In this document: positions 42,958 to 51,839 of the stretch, piece after piece
Position numbering within the stretch: the stretch's first letter is position 1
Layout of the letters: each line of letters starts with the position of its first letter
Assembly: GCF_026339995.1 (NCBI RefSeq)
Contig: NZ_JAPEPT010000004.1
Location: 620,001 to 684,000, forward strand
Source: Streptomyces sp. NBC_01481
GTDB lineage: Bacteria; Actinomycetota; Actinomycetes; Streptomycetales; Streptomycetaceae
Reading direction: 5' to 3'
Length of the DNA stretch: 64,000 nucleotides
Position numbers and translations under genes: made by a program
Notes under the pieces: model-generated
Told to the model about the DNA's origin: nothing
Databases searched by the model: none
Seen by the model: the letters and a program-made list of their open reading frames with translations, nothing else

Positions 42958-44204
42958 ATACATCCTCCATCGATGGGATGTGATGAGCCGGATTGGGGGG
43001 TGGCTCGGTGCGGGCGTGATCCTTGCGCATCATGGGTTGCTTTGGCCATGGGTCGCCCATGAATTCGCCGACGAAAAAGGTCGCCAGCAGGACAATCCGG
43101 CGCCGGAACAGGTGCGCGCCGGACGAATCACATCCGATCAGGCGGCGTCGCGTCGGCTCTTCGCAGCTGCGCCCGTTCTGCCGGCCGGCAGGTCGCACAT
43201 CCGGCGGGGAAGCGTGGTCTCTACCCGTACCCTGCGGACGTCGTATCACCGGTCGAGGGCGCCGGCGACGGTCGGGGCGCACAAGATCAATCTGCATGCT
43301 ATGAGAGGAGCACTGAGACCCAGGCGGTGTTGCCGCTGTCGGCAACGACCGCGCGGATACGCATTCCTCTTCCTCCGCTTTGCCCGATTCTCCCTTGACG
43401 GCAGTGACCGCTGTTGGCGACGAGCCCCTCGACCACAACGCATGGCACACGAACGACGCTCCGTGCCAACTGGAGGCTCACAACGGACGGCGGCCCGGCG
43501 CGCGAGGCCTACGACAACGACCTCGACGCCTCCCTCGTCGCCGTGTCGGCCGGTTCGAACCGGGCCAAGGTTTGTCCATCGGCCTCCGCGTCGGCGAGGG
43601 CGGGGCGGCGAGGTGGAACATCGGGTAACGGCTGGCAGAGGACAACAACCCACGCGCTGTAGTCAGCATCACGAGCGTCGTTGATAGAACGACGCTACGG
43701 CGGGTTGACCGGTGTAATTGGGCCCTGCGTGGGGATCGGACAGTCGAGTCCAGGGCGCGTCTCGCTGGCGGCCCGAGCCGCTCCTGGCGTGGCACAGAGG
43801 ATCACCATGAAGCCCCTGAGGTCGGGTAGCCGGTCACCATGCGCGGACCTGCGGCATGAGCCGGATGGCGCCGCCGGCGATCGTTCTCCACCGTCTCCAG
43901 GTAGTCGTCGCCTGTCAGGCCAGGCGGCAGCTGCGGGACCTCCGGCCGAGCAAGTACATGTCGTGCACCTGGAAGCGGATTCGCTGCCGCCCGGTTCATG
44001 TCAGACCCTCACCCGGGTGAGCTCCGGCATCTGGACGCGCGACGAAGGACGGCTAGACATCACGGCCCCGAGGAAGGCCGTTTGGGGTCGCGGACGCCCG
44101 CCACCATCACGGGTCGAACAGCAGCCCACGGCGCCATCACTTCCATCCGGGGCAATGCCCTGCAGGATCGGGGCACCGGGCCCCTGGCCTGCCACCCGCA
44201 GTTG
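42958..44204. other. Gene-free stretch, 1.25 kb, with a palindrome
   Basis: No supportable gene. A perfect 14-bp palindrome CCGGTTCGAACCGG lies at 43550-43563. A minus-strand run LPPGLTGDDYLETVEND near 43880 is protein-like but has no start or context. Probably relic DNA. Confidence 0.4.
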
Positions 44205-44978
44205 TCACTCGGAGGTTCGGCGAAGTACAAGGGTGATGAAGCCGAAGCTGTCGCGATAGCTGTGCAGCCATTGAGAGCGGTGGGTGGAGGCAACGGCGAG
44301 AACCTCGGCGCTGTCGGGGTCCTCGGGGTGGTCCAGCGCCCACGTCGCCAGGGATCCGGTCCAGCACCACTCGAAGTCGTCGAGTTCCTGGCGTGTGCTG
44401 ATGTGTCCGAAGACAGGGGTCCAGCCGTGGGCGACGACGCGGTCCATGGTGGTCGCCAGGTCCTCGTACTCGCCCAGCATCTCGCGGGCTTCGGTGGTGG
44501 GCTCGCACTCCCAATAGGCATCGCCGACCAGGACGCGGCCGCCGGGGACGAGGTATCTGTGGGCAGCGTCGAGGGTGGGCAGGAGACCGCCGAAGGGATG
44601 GGTGGCACCGACGCTGAGCACTGCGTCGAAGGTGTGGGGAGACGCGAACTCTGTGGCGTCCTGGTGGTGAAGTACGAGTCGTTGTTCGACTCCCAGGTTG
44701 GCGGCTTCCTTCCGGGCCTTGGCCAGGGCCTGAGCTGAGTTGTCGACGCCCTCGGCGGTCACATCCGGATGAGCGGCCAGGGTCCGCAGGAGCCAAGCCG
44801 CCTCACCGCAGCCGAGGTCGAGTACGCGTTCATCGCCCCGGACCACGGTTCGATGGAGCAGTCGGCGTACTGACGCATCGTCAAGAGGGCTGTTAATTGG
44901 GTGATCAGTGCGTGACAGCCGAGAGATCATTTCGCGGTCCATGGCGCGCAGCCTGGCAGGGTCGGACGCTAGTCGCAT
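44205..44978 (-). CDS. Class I SAM-dependent methyltransferase
   Basis: 257 aa from the ATG at 44978. The frame extends to 45032. Motif I reads RVLDLGCGEAAWLLRTLA (54-71), followed by AEGVDNSAQALAKAR and the motif IV segment FDAVLSVGATHPFG, then LVPGGRVLVGDAYW. It is of the small-molecule type. The end WLHSYRDSFGFITLVLRR is characteristic of one branch. It has no operon partner. Its start region is 260 bp from a broken NTF2-like gene. Confidence 0.85.
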   Translation of the reverse strand: MRLASDPARLRAMDREMISRLSRTDHPINSPLDDASVRRLLHRTVVRGDERVLDLGCGEAAWLLRTLAAHPDVTAEGVDNSAQALAKARKEAANLGVEQRLVLHHQDATEFASPHTFDAVLSVGATHPFGGLLPTLDAAHRYLVPGGRVLVGDAYWECEPTTEAREMLGEYEDLATTMDRVVAHGWTPVFGHISTRQELDDFEWCWTGSLATWALDHPEDPDSAEVLAVASTHRSQWLHSYRDSFGFITLVLRRTSE

Positions 44979-45234
44979 CTGCTTTACCCTGCCGATGAAC
45001 GAGTACCGGACAACTGCAACACCTGGGCACACAGGGCGGAGTCATGTCTCGCCCTCAGATCTTGGACCTCAGATCGCGAAGTGGAGTCAACACCGACCTA
45101 CCGATGGAGTCGGTTGTCACTGACAACCCAGTCGAAGCCCTGGGCACCGCAAGCCGGTACTGCTGCGCCAGCGCCGGTACGACGATGCCCGCCCCTATGT
45201 GCCCATTGACCAGGCGATCCAAGAGCCACGCTCT

Positions 45235-45396
45235 TACCGAAGAAGGGGTCGTCCACCACGCGGGCCCAGCCACCGTCCGGCTGGCGTCGGAGGATCTCCG
45301 TGGTGGTGGAGATGACCGGCTCGGGGCCGACACCGGTGAGGGTGGCGGTGTTTGATACCAGTGCGACGTCCGTCAGGCGATGTCTTTGTCAGTCAT
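45235..45396 (-). pseudogene. NTF2/SnoaL-like gene with internal deletion
   Basis: An ATG at 45396 starts MTDKDIA, then a stop. In the next frame the text resumes as DVALVSNTATLTG, then TTTEILRRQPDGGWARVVDDP, the C-terminal part of an NTF2/SnoaL-like protein. The middle of the domain (about 80 residues) is missing. It lies divergent from the AraC/DJ-1 regulator and was probably its target. Confidence 0.6.
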
Positions 45397-45433
45397 GAGG
45401 CGACCGTAGGTGCGATCCGGGCGAAGGAGTTAT

Positions 45434-45462
45434 TTGGCATGCATGCCATGTAGCGATAGGAT
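45434..45462 (+). promoter_or_regulatory. Promoter TTGGCA-N17-TAGGAT overlapping palindrome TGGCATGCATGCCA
   Basis: The spacing is 17 bp, ideal for the vegetative sigma factor. The 14-bp palindrome (45435-45448) covers the -35 box, so a repressor or the AraC product could bind there. The regulator ATG is 25 bp downstream of the -10 box. Confidence 0.6.
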
Positions 45463-45486
45463 CGTGCCATCGGCGTGGGAGGTGAG

Positions 45487-46446
45487 ATGTCAGGCGGAAA
45501 GCACCGCGTGGTCGTGGTGGCTCTCGAGAACGTCCTCGCACTCGACATCGGGATCCCCGTGCAGGTCTTCGGGAGCTGGCCGGATGGGCCCTACACGCTG
45601 ACGGTGTGTGCGGAACAGCCCGGGCTCGTCGCGATGCACGGCGGCCCCGTGTTGTCGGTTGCCGATGGGTTGGACACCCTGGCTACCGCAGGCACCGTAA
45701 TAGTCCCGGGGTACTTGGAGCCCGACACCCCCTCCGCCGCGGTCAGCGCCGCGCTCGCGGAGGCGGCAGCTCGGGGCAGCCGCATGGTGTCCATCTGCTC
45801 GGGCGCGTTTGCCCTTGCCGCCGCCGGCCTGCTCGACGGCCGACGGGCCACCACACACTGGCAGTACGCAGCAACACTGGCGAAGCAGTACCCACAGGTG
45901 ACGGTACAGTCGGAGGCTCTGTACATCGACGAAGGCCAAGTGCTGACCTCCGGCGGCGTCACTGCCGGCCTCGACCTGTGCCTGCACCTCATCCGCCGCG
46001 ATCACGGCACCCGACTGGCGAACCAGCGAGCACGTCTGCTGGTCGCCGCGCCTCACCGCACGGGCGGTCAGGCCCAGTTCATAGACCTGCCGATGCGCCC
46101 CGACCCGGACGACGGACCGGCGCCGGTGTACGAGTGGGCCCTGCACAACCTGCACCAGCCACTCACCGTGGACCAGTTGGCGCGCCAGGCCGGGATGTCG
46201 CGTCGCACCCTCATCCGCCGCTTTCACGCCGACACCGGCCGACCGCCCATGCGTTGGCTACTCGACGCAAGGCTCGGCCTCGCACGGGAACTCCTGGAAT
46301 CGAGCGACCTGACAGTGGAAGCGGTCGCACGGCGCTGCGGCCTGGGCACGCCGGCCAACTTCCGGACCCTGTTCAAAGCCCACGTCGGAGTACCGCCCCG
46401 CGCGTACCGCGAGACGTTCAACTCGGCCCCGCTGAGCAAGGCTTGA
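45487..46446 (+). CDS. GlxA/FtrA-type AraC regulator with DJ-1/PfpI domain
   Basis: 319 aa from the ATG at 45487 after GGGAGGTGAG; in-frame GTGs at 45475 and 45478 are upstream. Residues about 8-180 are a DJ-1/PfpI-like domain with the nucleophile-elbow Cys in SICSGAFALAAAGLL. Residues about 215-315 are the AraC DNA-binding domain (LARQAGMSRRTLIRRFHADTG, then VARRCGLGTPANFRTLFKAHVG). Regulators of this type often control an adjacent divergent small gene, here a broken NTF2-like gene. Confidence 0.9.
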   Translation: MSGGKHRVVVVALENVLALDIGIPVQVFGSWPDGPYTLTVCAEQPGLVAMHGGPVLSVADGLDTLATAGTVIVPGYLEPDTPSAAVSAALAEAAARGSRMVSICSGAFALAAAGLLDGRRATTHWQYAATLAKQYPQVTVQSEALYIDEGQVLTSGGVTAGLDLCLHLIRRDHGTRLANQRARLLVAAPHRTGGQAQFIDLPMRPDPDDGPAPVYEWALHNLHQPLTVDQLARQAGMSRRTLIRRFHADTGRPPMRWLLDARLGLARELLESSDLTVEAVARRCGLGTPANFRTLFKAHVGVPPRAYRETFNSAPLSKA

Positions 46447-46549
46447 TTTCCGGCCGATCGTTGTCGTCAACCACCGTCCACCCGTCCGCGCACACGCCTG
46501 CCCTCACGGAGAGTTCGATGCTCAGCGGCTGTCACTGACACAGTGCTGG

Positions 46550-46920
46550 TTGATCCCCCGCTGGCGATCGAGCAGGCCCAGTTCGATCGTCGCGTTGTCG
46601 TCCGCCTCGCCGGTGAGGTCGCGGATCGGACGGATGTCGATGCCGGATTGATCCAAGGGGACCAGGAGCATGCTGATGCCGTGATGTGCTGGGGCGTCGG
46701 GGTTGGTCCGGGCTAGGACGAACGTCCAGCTTGCCTTGTGCGCGCCGGAGTACCACAGCTTCTGCCCGGTCAGTACCCACCGGTGGCCGTGCCGTGCCGT
46801 GCCGTGCCGTGCCGTGCCGTGCCGTCCGGCCGGTCCGAGCCGGCGCCCGGCTCAGAGAAGCCCTGCGCGAAGACGTACTCACCGGAGGCGATCCTTGGTA
46901 GAAACCGGCGCAGCAGATCC
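46550..46920 (-). pseudogene. Acyl-CoA dehydrogenase fragment
   Basis: The reverse frame reads LLRRFLPRIASGEYVFAQGF, then SEPGAGSD, GQKLWYSGAHKASWTFVLAR and HGISMLLVPLDQSGIDIRPI, the middle domain of an acyl-CoA dehydrogenase. After SEPGAGSD, eight GCCGT repeats replace the normal linker. The N-terminal and C-terminal domains are gone. No start codon. A fragment only. Confidence 0.7.
46786..46825. repeat. Tandem repeat, (GCCGT)8
   Basis: Eight perfect copies of a 5-bp unit, 40 bp, within the acyl-CoA dehydrogenase relic. Because 5 is not a multiple of 3, copy changes shift the frame. Confidence 0.95.
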
Positions 46921-47011
46921 GGCTAGTCAGTCGAATGAATGGCACGAATGTTGCGACAGGTGGCACGCATGCACCTGCCGTGGTTGGACTCGGGACGCCT
47001 AGCCTGCACAT

Positions 47012-47644
47012 ATGGACTTTTCGCTTGAGCTTCCGACTGGCCCGTTGGCCGAGGCCATCGTCTCCGCGGTCCGTGACTCCGAAACCACTTCCGTCTTCAA
47101 CCACAGCGTGCGGAGTTTCTATTTCGCGCAGCTACTTGCTGAGCGCGACGGGTGTCTGGAAGATGCCGCATACGATCGTGACCTGCTGTTCGCCGCAACC
47201 GTCCTGCACGATCTGGGTACCGGCAATCTCGCGAAGGGCGAAGCCCGCTTCGAGGTGGAGGGTGCCGACCTGGCGGCAGCTCTGCTGCAGGAACATGGCA
47301 TTCCCACAGCGGACATCGACCGCGTCTGGGAGGCTATCGCTCTGCATACCTCCCCTGGCATTGCTGAGCGCCGAGGACTGCTGAGTTACCTCACTCGCGA
47401 AGGTGTGGGGATGGACTTTGGGCGCCATGCAGAGCTGGCCTCTGCATGGCAGGAGGAGATCCACGCCGCCTACCCCCGTCTCGACATGGTGCGTTCGTTG
47501 GTCGACGCCATCGTGGAACGAGCTGCTCGGTCAGACGCCGCGGCGCCTCGCTACTCCATTGGCGGCGAACTGCTGCGCGAACGTCAGACCGACGGTGTGA
47601 CAAGGATGGAGTTGGCGGCCGCCTCATCTCCTTGGGGAGAGTAA
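47012..47644 (+). CDS. HD-domain phosphohydrolase
   Basis: 210 aa. His31 in FNHSVRSFYFAQ and the His66-Asp67 pair in AATVLHDLG give the HD metal site, with a later His in IALHTSPG. The family hydrolyses phosphate esters, often nucleotides or cyanamide-type substrates. This one resembles cyanamide hydratase-like or eukaryote-type HD proteins of Streptomyces. It stands alone between two relics. The ATG has no strong ribosome site. The real substrate is unknown. Confidence 0.82.
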   Translation: MDFSLELPTGPLAEAIVSAVRDSETTSVFNHSVRSFYFAQLLAERDGCLEDAAYDRDLLFAATVLHDLGTGNLAKGEARFEVEGADLAAALLQEHGIPTADIDRVWEAIALHTSPGIAERRGLLSYLTREGVGMDFGRHAELASAWQEEIHAAYPRLDMVRSLVDAIVERAARSDAAAPRYSIGGELLRERQTDGVTRMELAAASSPWGE

Positions 47645-47849
47645 CCACTCTTCCGGCTAGGGAGCCAACGTTCTCGGAGGCTGGCGCGAGGGCGGGGCTC
47701 ATCAAACGAAGGGCATCGCCTCGCGATCGGCTTCGGAAGCGACTTCGTGTTGAATTCGAGCTCCACGGCCGCCGCCTCCGAATACCGCCTCGCAGCCACC
47801 GGACACCTCCTCCCAGGACCCCACGATCCGATCTTCAGGAGGTGTCCAC

Positions 47850-48060
47850 GCGGGCGGGGCTTGGTGAAGGCGGTGCGTGGGGTGGTGACGTTGAGGAAGA
47901 GGCAGTCCTCGTCGTTGGACTTGGGCCCGACCGGCGGGATGAGGCCGGTCTGGGGGCAGGCGGCGCCCGGCTCGGTGGCGTCCCGAACACCGTGCCACTT
48001 CTTGGCGGGCGCGCGGGGACCCCCAGCGGCGCTCGCTGGTGGGGGGACGGATGCTGTCGG
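47850..48060 (-). pseudogene. Type B carboxylesterase fragment
   Basis: The frame KKWHGVRDATEPGAACPQ, then DEDCLFLNVTTPRTA, is the region before the oxyanion hole of type B carboxylesterases. Upstream the matching PPTSERRW segment is in another frame. The catalytic Ser-Glu-His part is missing. A frameshifted relic. Confidence 0.6.
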
Positions 48061-48713
48061 CACCGCGTCTGCCAGGTGAAGTCGTAGGTACAGATACGGT
48101 AGTCGACGGCGGCGCTTGGTTTCGGGGACTCTGCCGGTTGGAATAGCAGGTCGAGCAGTACGTATTTTCAGCGTCGGCAAGCCGCTGATGGGGATCTTTG
48201 GAGATGGCTCTGGCCGCGATTCTGTGAACGGACAAGCCAGCCGACGGTGTTTGGGCTCTCACCGTCTCAGGCGGTTCCCGGTAGGCCGGCGGGGAGCGGA
48301 CCGGCTGGGGGCGGGGTGCGCCGACCGCGTACCGCAACGGCGCGGGCGGCGGCGTGCTCATTCATGCCTCGCATTCATCCTCGGGGAATGGCTCGGGCCC
48401 AGCCGCCAGAGCGCTGTCGGCAGGCCGTCGTACAGGTGTGACCGAGCGCTTCAGATGGCCGCTCTCGCCAAGTGAGGCGCTCATTCTCGAGCCGTACAGA
48501 GGGAGGGGACACGCACGAGCGTCCGCAGCTTCCCCTGGCAAGTAGGTGCTAGCAGGGACTCGCTTGAGGAGGCACGTCGGCGGGATGGCCGGTCACTCGT
48601 TTGGCCGTGCACGAAGGGCGAGGCAAGGCGGGGCGTGTGAGTTTGGGCGGGTCTCAAGCGCAGTCTGCGCGGGCCGCTCGGCCCATTCCAGTCCGAAGCG
48701 AAAGGGGCTCTCC
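48061..48713. other. Gene-free stretch upstream of the threefold-repeat gene
   Basis: No supportable gene. A minus-strand run ARAISKDPHQRLADAE near 48190 recalls a kinase C-lobe, but nothing around it does. The leader of the gene at 48714 lies at the end, with AAAGGGG as ribosome site. Confidence 0.4.
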
Positions 48714-49529
48714 ATGGCTGACAAGCTCTTTGAGCACAAGGATGCATCGGGCAAGGTCACCATCGCCGTGTTCCGTGAGCAGGCGCCAGCACCTTCGGCA
48801 CACTTTTTCGAGCTCCCTGTCTCTGTTCCCGACGACATGGTGGTGGTCGGTGGTGGGGCGATTGGGGCAGAGACGCCGCAAGGAGCGTTGCTGACCGCCT
48901 CGTTCCCGCACAACGACCGGTCGAGGTGGTTGGTGTCCTCCAAGGACCATGACGTGCCCAATCCGCACCGCCTGCAGGGCTTTGCTATCGGTTTGAAGAT
49001 CAACGGTTTGTCCCGCGGCGATCTCTTGAGTCATCTCCGTTACCAGCAGGCTGACAGCAGCGAGGGTGCGCATCCCGACCTCGGCATCAGCGTCCCGAAC
49101 GGGTTCACCCTGATCAGCGGCGGTTTCCGCGTGAACTGGCCACCCGGGGCCGGAAATCTGGCGACTGCTTCCTTCCCCGAGATCGGCCCAAGGTGGCGGG
49201 CCCGGTCCAAAGACCACAAGGTCTCCAGCCCCTGCACCATCACCACCTTCGCCATCGGGCTGCGGACCAACCTGCCCGGGATTGGCAGGGTCGAGCGCGG
49301 GGAGGCAAGCAATGGCAGCAGCGAGACTGCCCATCCGTCCGTTGACACCCAGCTCTCCGGGGACTTCGCCTTGACCGGTATCGGGGCAGAGGCACGCGCC
49401 AACGGGGCCGGGCAACTGCTGTGGCGACTCGAACCGATCAACCAGGGCACGAGGGCGTCATCCAAGGACCACGAGATCTCCTCACCGGGCACCATCAGAG
49501 CATTCGCGCTCGGCATCAAGATCGTCTAG
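48714..49529 (+). CDS. Threefold-repeat protein with conserved SKDH motif, unknown function
   Basis: 271 aa from the ATG at 48714. It contains three repeats of about 80-85 residues (roughly 25-110, 110-195 and 200-271). Each has a glycine-rich strand, an ASFP or similar core, then W or R(x)SSKDH, a Pro, and a closing FAIGLK-type strand: SRWLVSSKDHDVPNPHRL, RARSKDHKVSSPCTI and GTRASSKDHEISSPGTI. No signal peptide, membrane helix or Cys cluster. The pattern suggests a three-bladed beta structure such as a trefoil or prism, perhaps a lectin. I do not recognise a named family. Confidence 0.75.
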   Translation: MADKLFEHKDASGKVTIAVFREQAPAPSAHFFELPVSVPDDMVVVGGGAIGAETPQGALLTASFPHNDRSRWLVSSKDHDVPNPHRLQGFAIGLKINGLSRGDLLSHLRYQQADSSEGAHPDLGISVPNGFTLISGGFRVNWPPGAGNLATASFPEIGPRWRARSKDHKVSSPCTITTFAIGLRTNLPGIGRVERGEASNGSSETAHPSVDTQLSGDFALTGIGAEARANGAGQLLWRLEPINQGTRASSKDHEISSPGTIRAFALGIKIV

Positions 49530-49609
49530 TACCACAGCCGTAGATCGCGCCGGTGACTGCGGTGACGCTGGACGCAGGGCAGCCACCCAGTTTGGACGCG
49601 GCCTGTGAT

Positions 49610-49735
49610 CTACCGTGAGTGGGGAGTGCCGGTGCGGCGTCCCGGCCTGGTGGCGTAAGCAGGACACCGTGCTGCACGCTTCAAGATCGGTCGGCATGTG
49701 CTGTTCGAGGAATCGGGCGTGCGGCCTGAATCAAG
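49610..49735 (+). pseudogene. Excisionase/HTH_17-like relic
   Basis: WWRKQDT in one frame and ARFKIGRHVLFEES in another resemble the end of a small DNA-binding excisionase. Start and end are missing and at least one frameshift is present. It is a hint of a lost integrative element. Confidence 0.4.
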
Positions 49736-49918
49736 GCGCACGGCATACCTGCCCAGCCCTGCTGCCGGGCGTCGCAAGGACGCTGACCGCGGGACGGGTG
49801 CTGACCGATGCACCGAGCAAGGCGGTCGACGAGTACGAAGCTGGGCGCATCGCAGCGATGAGTCTGCCGGCGCCCACAGGTCTACCTCCCGACCGAGCCA
49901 ACCAATGGGGAGTAAAGC

Positions 49919-50563
49919 ATGGGCCTCATCCACATCGAGCTGTTCGCAACCCTCGACCTCGTAGGGCAGTCGCCCGGCGGCCCCGACGAGGACCCGGTGG
50001 GGTTCCCGTTCGGCGGCTGGCAGGCGCCCCTGCTGGACGAAATCGCCGGGGCACAGGTGGGTGCCGCGTACGAGGGCACGGACGCCCTCCTGCTCGGCCG
50101 GCGGACGTATGACATCTTCGCCGCCTACTGGCCGTACCAGGAGGGCGGCGAGGACGACGAGATCGCCACGCTCTTCAACAGCGTCCCGAAGTACGTGGCC
50201 TCCCGCGGCAGGCCCGACCTCTCGTGGGCCAGGTCGACGCAGCTCGGCCCGGATCTGGCCGACGCGGTGTGCGAGATCCGTGACCGGCACGAGCACGTGA
50301 AGGTCGTCGGGAGCCTGAACCTGGTGCAGACCCTCCTGCGCGAGAAGCTCTTCGACCGTCTCGACCTCTGGGTGCACCCGATCGTGCTCGGCGTCGGGAA
50401 GAAGGTGTTCGACGGTGGCGCGGTGCCCACGAACGTCACACTCCTCGAACCGCCGATAGCCAGTCCGAAGGGCACCGTGTACCTGCGCTACGGACTCGCC
50501 GATGGCACGCCCGGGACGGGGGACATGAGCGCACCCGATCGCGGTGTCGGGCGCGACGACTGA
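49919..50563 (+). CDS. Dihydrofolate reductase-fold protein (RibD C-terminal type)
   Basis: 214 aa from the ATG at 49919 with GGGGAGT upstream. The start LIHIELFATLDLVGQSPGGP and the segment DALLLGRRTYDIFAAYW fit the DHFR-like reductase domain. KVVGSLNLVQTLLREKLFDR and LDLWVHPIVLGVGKKVF complete the Rossmann-like half. Such proteins reduce pyrimidine, folate or flavin-precursor substrates with NADPH. Physiological substrate unknown. Confidence 0.85.
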   Translation: MGLIHIELFATLDLVGQSPGGPDEDPVGFPFGGWQAPLLDEIAGAQVGAAYEGTDALLLGRRTYDIFAAYWPYQEGGEDDEIATLFNSVPKYVASRGRPDLSWARSTQLGPDLADAVCEIRDRHEHVKVVGSLNLVQTLLREKLFDRLDLWVHPIVLGVGKKVFDGGAVPTNVTLLEPPIASPKGTVYLRYGLADGTPGTGDMSAPDRGVGRDD

Positions 50564-50746
50564 AGCCGCCCCGCACCAGGTGGTCCGCGTCGTCGGCGCC
50601 GCCAGGTCGGCATTCCGCCACGGCGTGGCCGTTCGAGGCGCCGACGCCGTGACGAAGTGCCTCGTGAGGGGGTCGCCTGCCGTTGCGCAATGGTCTGGCA
50701 GGCTCCGTCGCCCTGGGCCGTTTCTTTCGGATCATCGGATCGTTGG

Positions 50747-51162
50747 TCTGGTGCGTCGTTGACTGACGCCCAGTGGGCACGGATCGAGCCGCTGCTGCCG
50801 GACCGGACACCTCGGGGAGGTGGGCGGTGGCGGGATCACCGACAGGTGATCGACGATCTTGCGTGGCAGTACCGGACCGGCTCGCTTGGATGGATCTGCC
50901 CGCCGAGTTCGGGTCGTGGAAAGGAGTCCATAACCGGCTGCGGAAGTGCACCGTGAGCCCGCTGCCCGCTGCCCGCTGCCCGCTGCCCGCCGACCAAGCC
51001 GCCAACCGCAAACGTCTGGGCGGCCACGGCGGCCGTCCGCCAGCCTTCGACCGCGAGGCATACAAGCGACGCAACACCGTCGAACGCTGCATCAACAAGC
51101 TCAAACAGTGGGGCGGCCTGGCCACCCGCTACGACAAGACCGCCACCCACTGGCTCGCCTGA
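50747..51162 (+). pseudogene. IS5-family transposase, internal deletion
   Basis: The start reads LTDAQWARIEPLLPDRTP and the 5' half extends to WMDLPAEFGSWKGVHNRLRK after one frameshift. The text then jumps across a 7-bp tandem repeat to the C-terminal DDE end NTVERCINKLKQWGGLATRY. About half of the protein is missing, including much of the catalytic core. Confidence 0.75.
50957..50990. repeat. Tandem repeat, GCCCGCT x 4.9
   Basis: Four perfect 7-bp copies and six bases of a fifth, exactly at the internal deletion point of the transposase relic. Confidence 0.9.
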
Positions 51163-51214
51163 CTCCACATCGCAGCCATATTCATCTGGTCAGCGAGGTG
51201 ATCCGAAAAACAGC

Positions 51215-51634
51215 CTAGAGCTTTGCGATGTCCTTATGTACCAGTTCGGAGCCGTGATACGCAGCCAAGCGCACCTTGAGCTGATAGCCCTTCGGCGCCT
51301 TGATGATCCGGTTGGGCGTCTCCAGCAGGTTGTTGCCGTAACAGGGAGGCTCGGAGTTGAGGGCGGTCCAACCGTCACCCACGTCCTTCGGGTCGTTCCA
51401 CTCCACCCAGACGCAGTCGGGCTCGCCGGAGTAGGCCTCCACCGAGATGATATTGACCGAGTTCACCGCGCCGTCGACGCGCTCATAGGTCACAGTCGCG
51501 GAATTGTGGTGGCGGCCGGTACCGGCCGCCAGGTTGACCGGGCTGACCACGGTGGCGGCCGCGACCGGAGCCGCTCCTCCCGCTACCGTCGCGGCCACGA
51601 CCGCGACGGTGACAGACAGGGCAGGTATGCGCAT
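51215..51634 (-). CDS. Small secreted protein of unknown function
   Basis: 139 aa from the ATG at 51634 with GGAGACGG upstream; the frame extends to 51670. Residues 1-28 are a signal peptide ending VAAA. The mature part has two Cys (one in EPDCVWVEW, one in PPCYGNN), which could form one disulphide. Its stop codon lies at the outer edge of the IS5 element, so the C-terminus may have been changed by the insertion. Function unknown. Confidence 0.7.
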   Translation of the reverse strand: MRIPALSVTVAVVAATVAGGAAPVAAATVVSPVNLAAGTGRHHNSATVTYERVDGAVNSVNIISVEAYSGEPDCVWVEWNDPKDVGDGWTALNSEPPCYGNNLLETPNRIIKAPKGYQLKVRLAAYHGSELVHKDIAKL

Positions 51635-51839
51635 GATCCGTCTCCACGAAACTAGTTGAGGAAGACTCACCTTGTGAGATTGACTTCCGCGGGAAACGCG
51701 AAGCCTCCGGCTCCACCGTCACACGACGAGAGCCTCGGATATCCCGCCCCCCCGAGAACGCCCTCACCCTCTCGCAGAGCAACGGCCGAGCACATCGGTG
51801 AAACCACTGAGTTCGACTACGTAAGCGCGCGTCAACATC

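Larger units (their letters stand above)
50716..51215. mobile_element. 500-bp IS5-family (IS427-like) element with internally deleted transposase
   Basis: The left end GGCCGTTTCTTTCGGATCAT at 50716 and the right end at 51197-51215 (GGTGATCCGAAAAACAGCC on the plus strand) are imperfect inverted repeats of each other. Between them are the start and end of an IS5-type transposase with the middle removed. The element is non-autonomous. No clear target duplication was found. Confidence 0.7.

Noticed and set aside
43540..43575. GGTTCGAACC, like a tRNA T-loop
   Set aside because: No anticodon arm, D-arm or acceptor stem can be folded around it. It is only a palindrome.
42964..43684. Arg-rich frames on both strands in the 1.25-kb gap
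   Set aside because: Codon use is not gene-like and no start signal or family was seen.
43802..43999. Minus-strand frame containing LPPGLTGDDYLETVEND
   Set aside because: No start signal and no family match I could name.
48116..48475. A short frame near an ARAISKDPHQR run resembling a kinase C-lobe
   Set aside because: No other kinase motif lies around it, so chance similarity or a very old relic cannot be separated.
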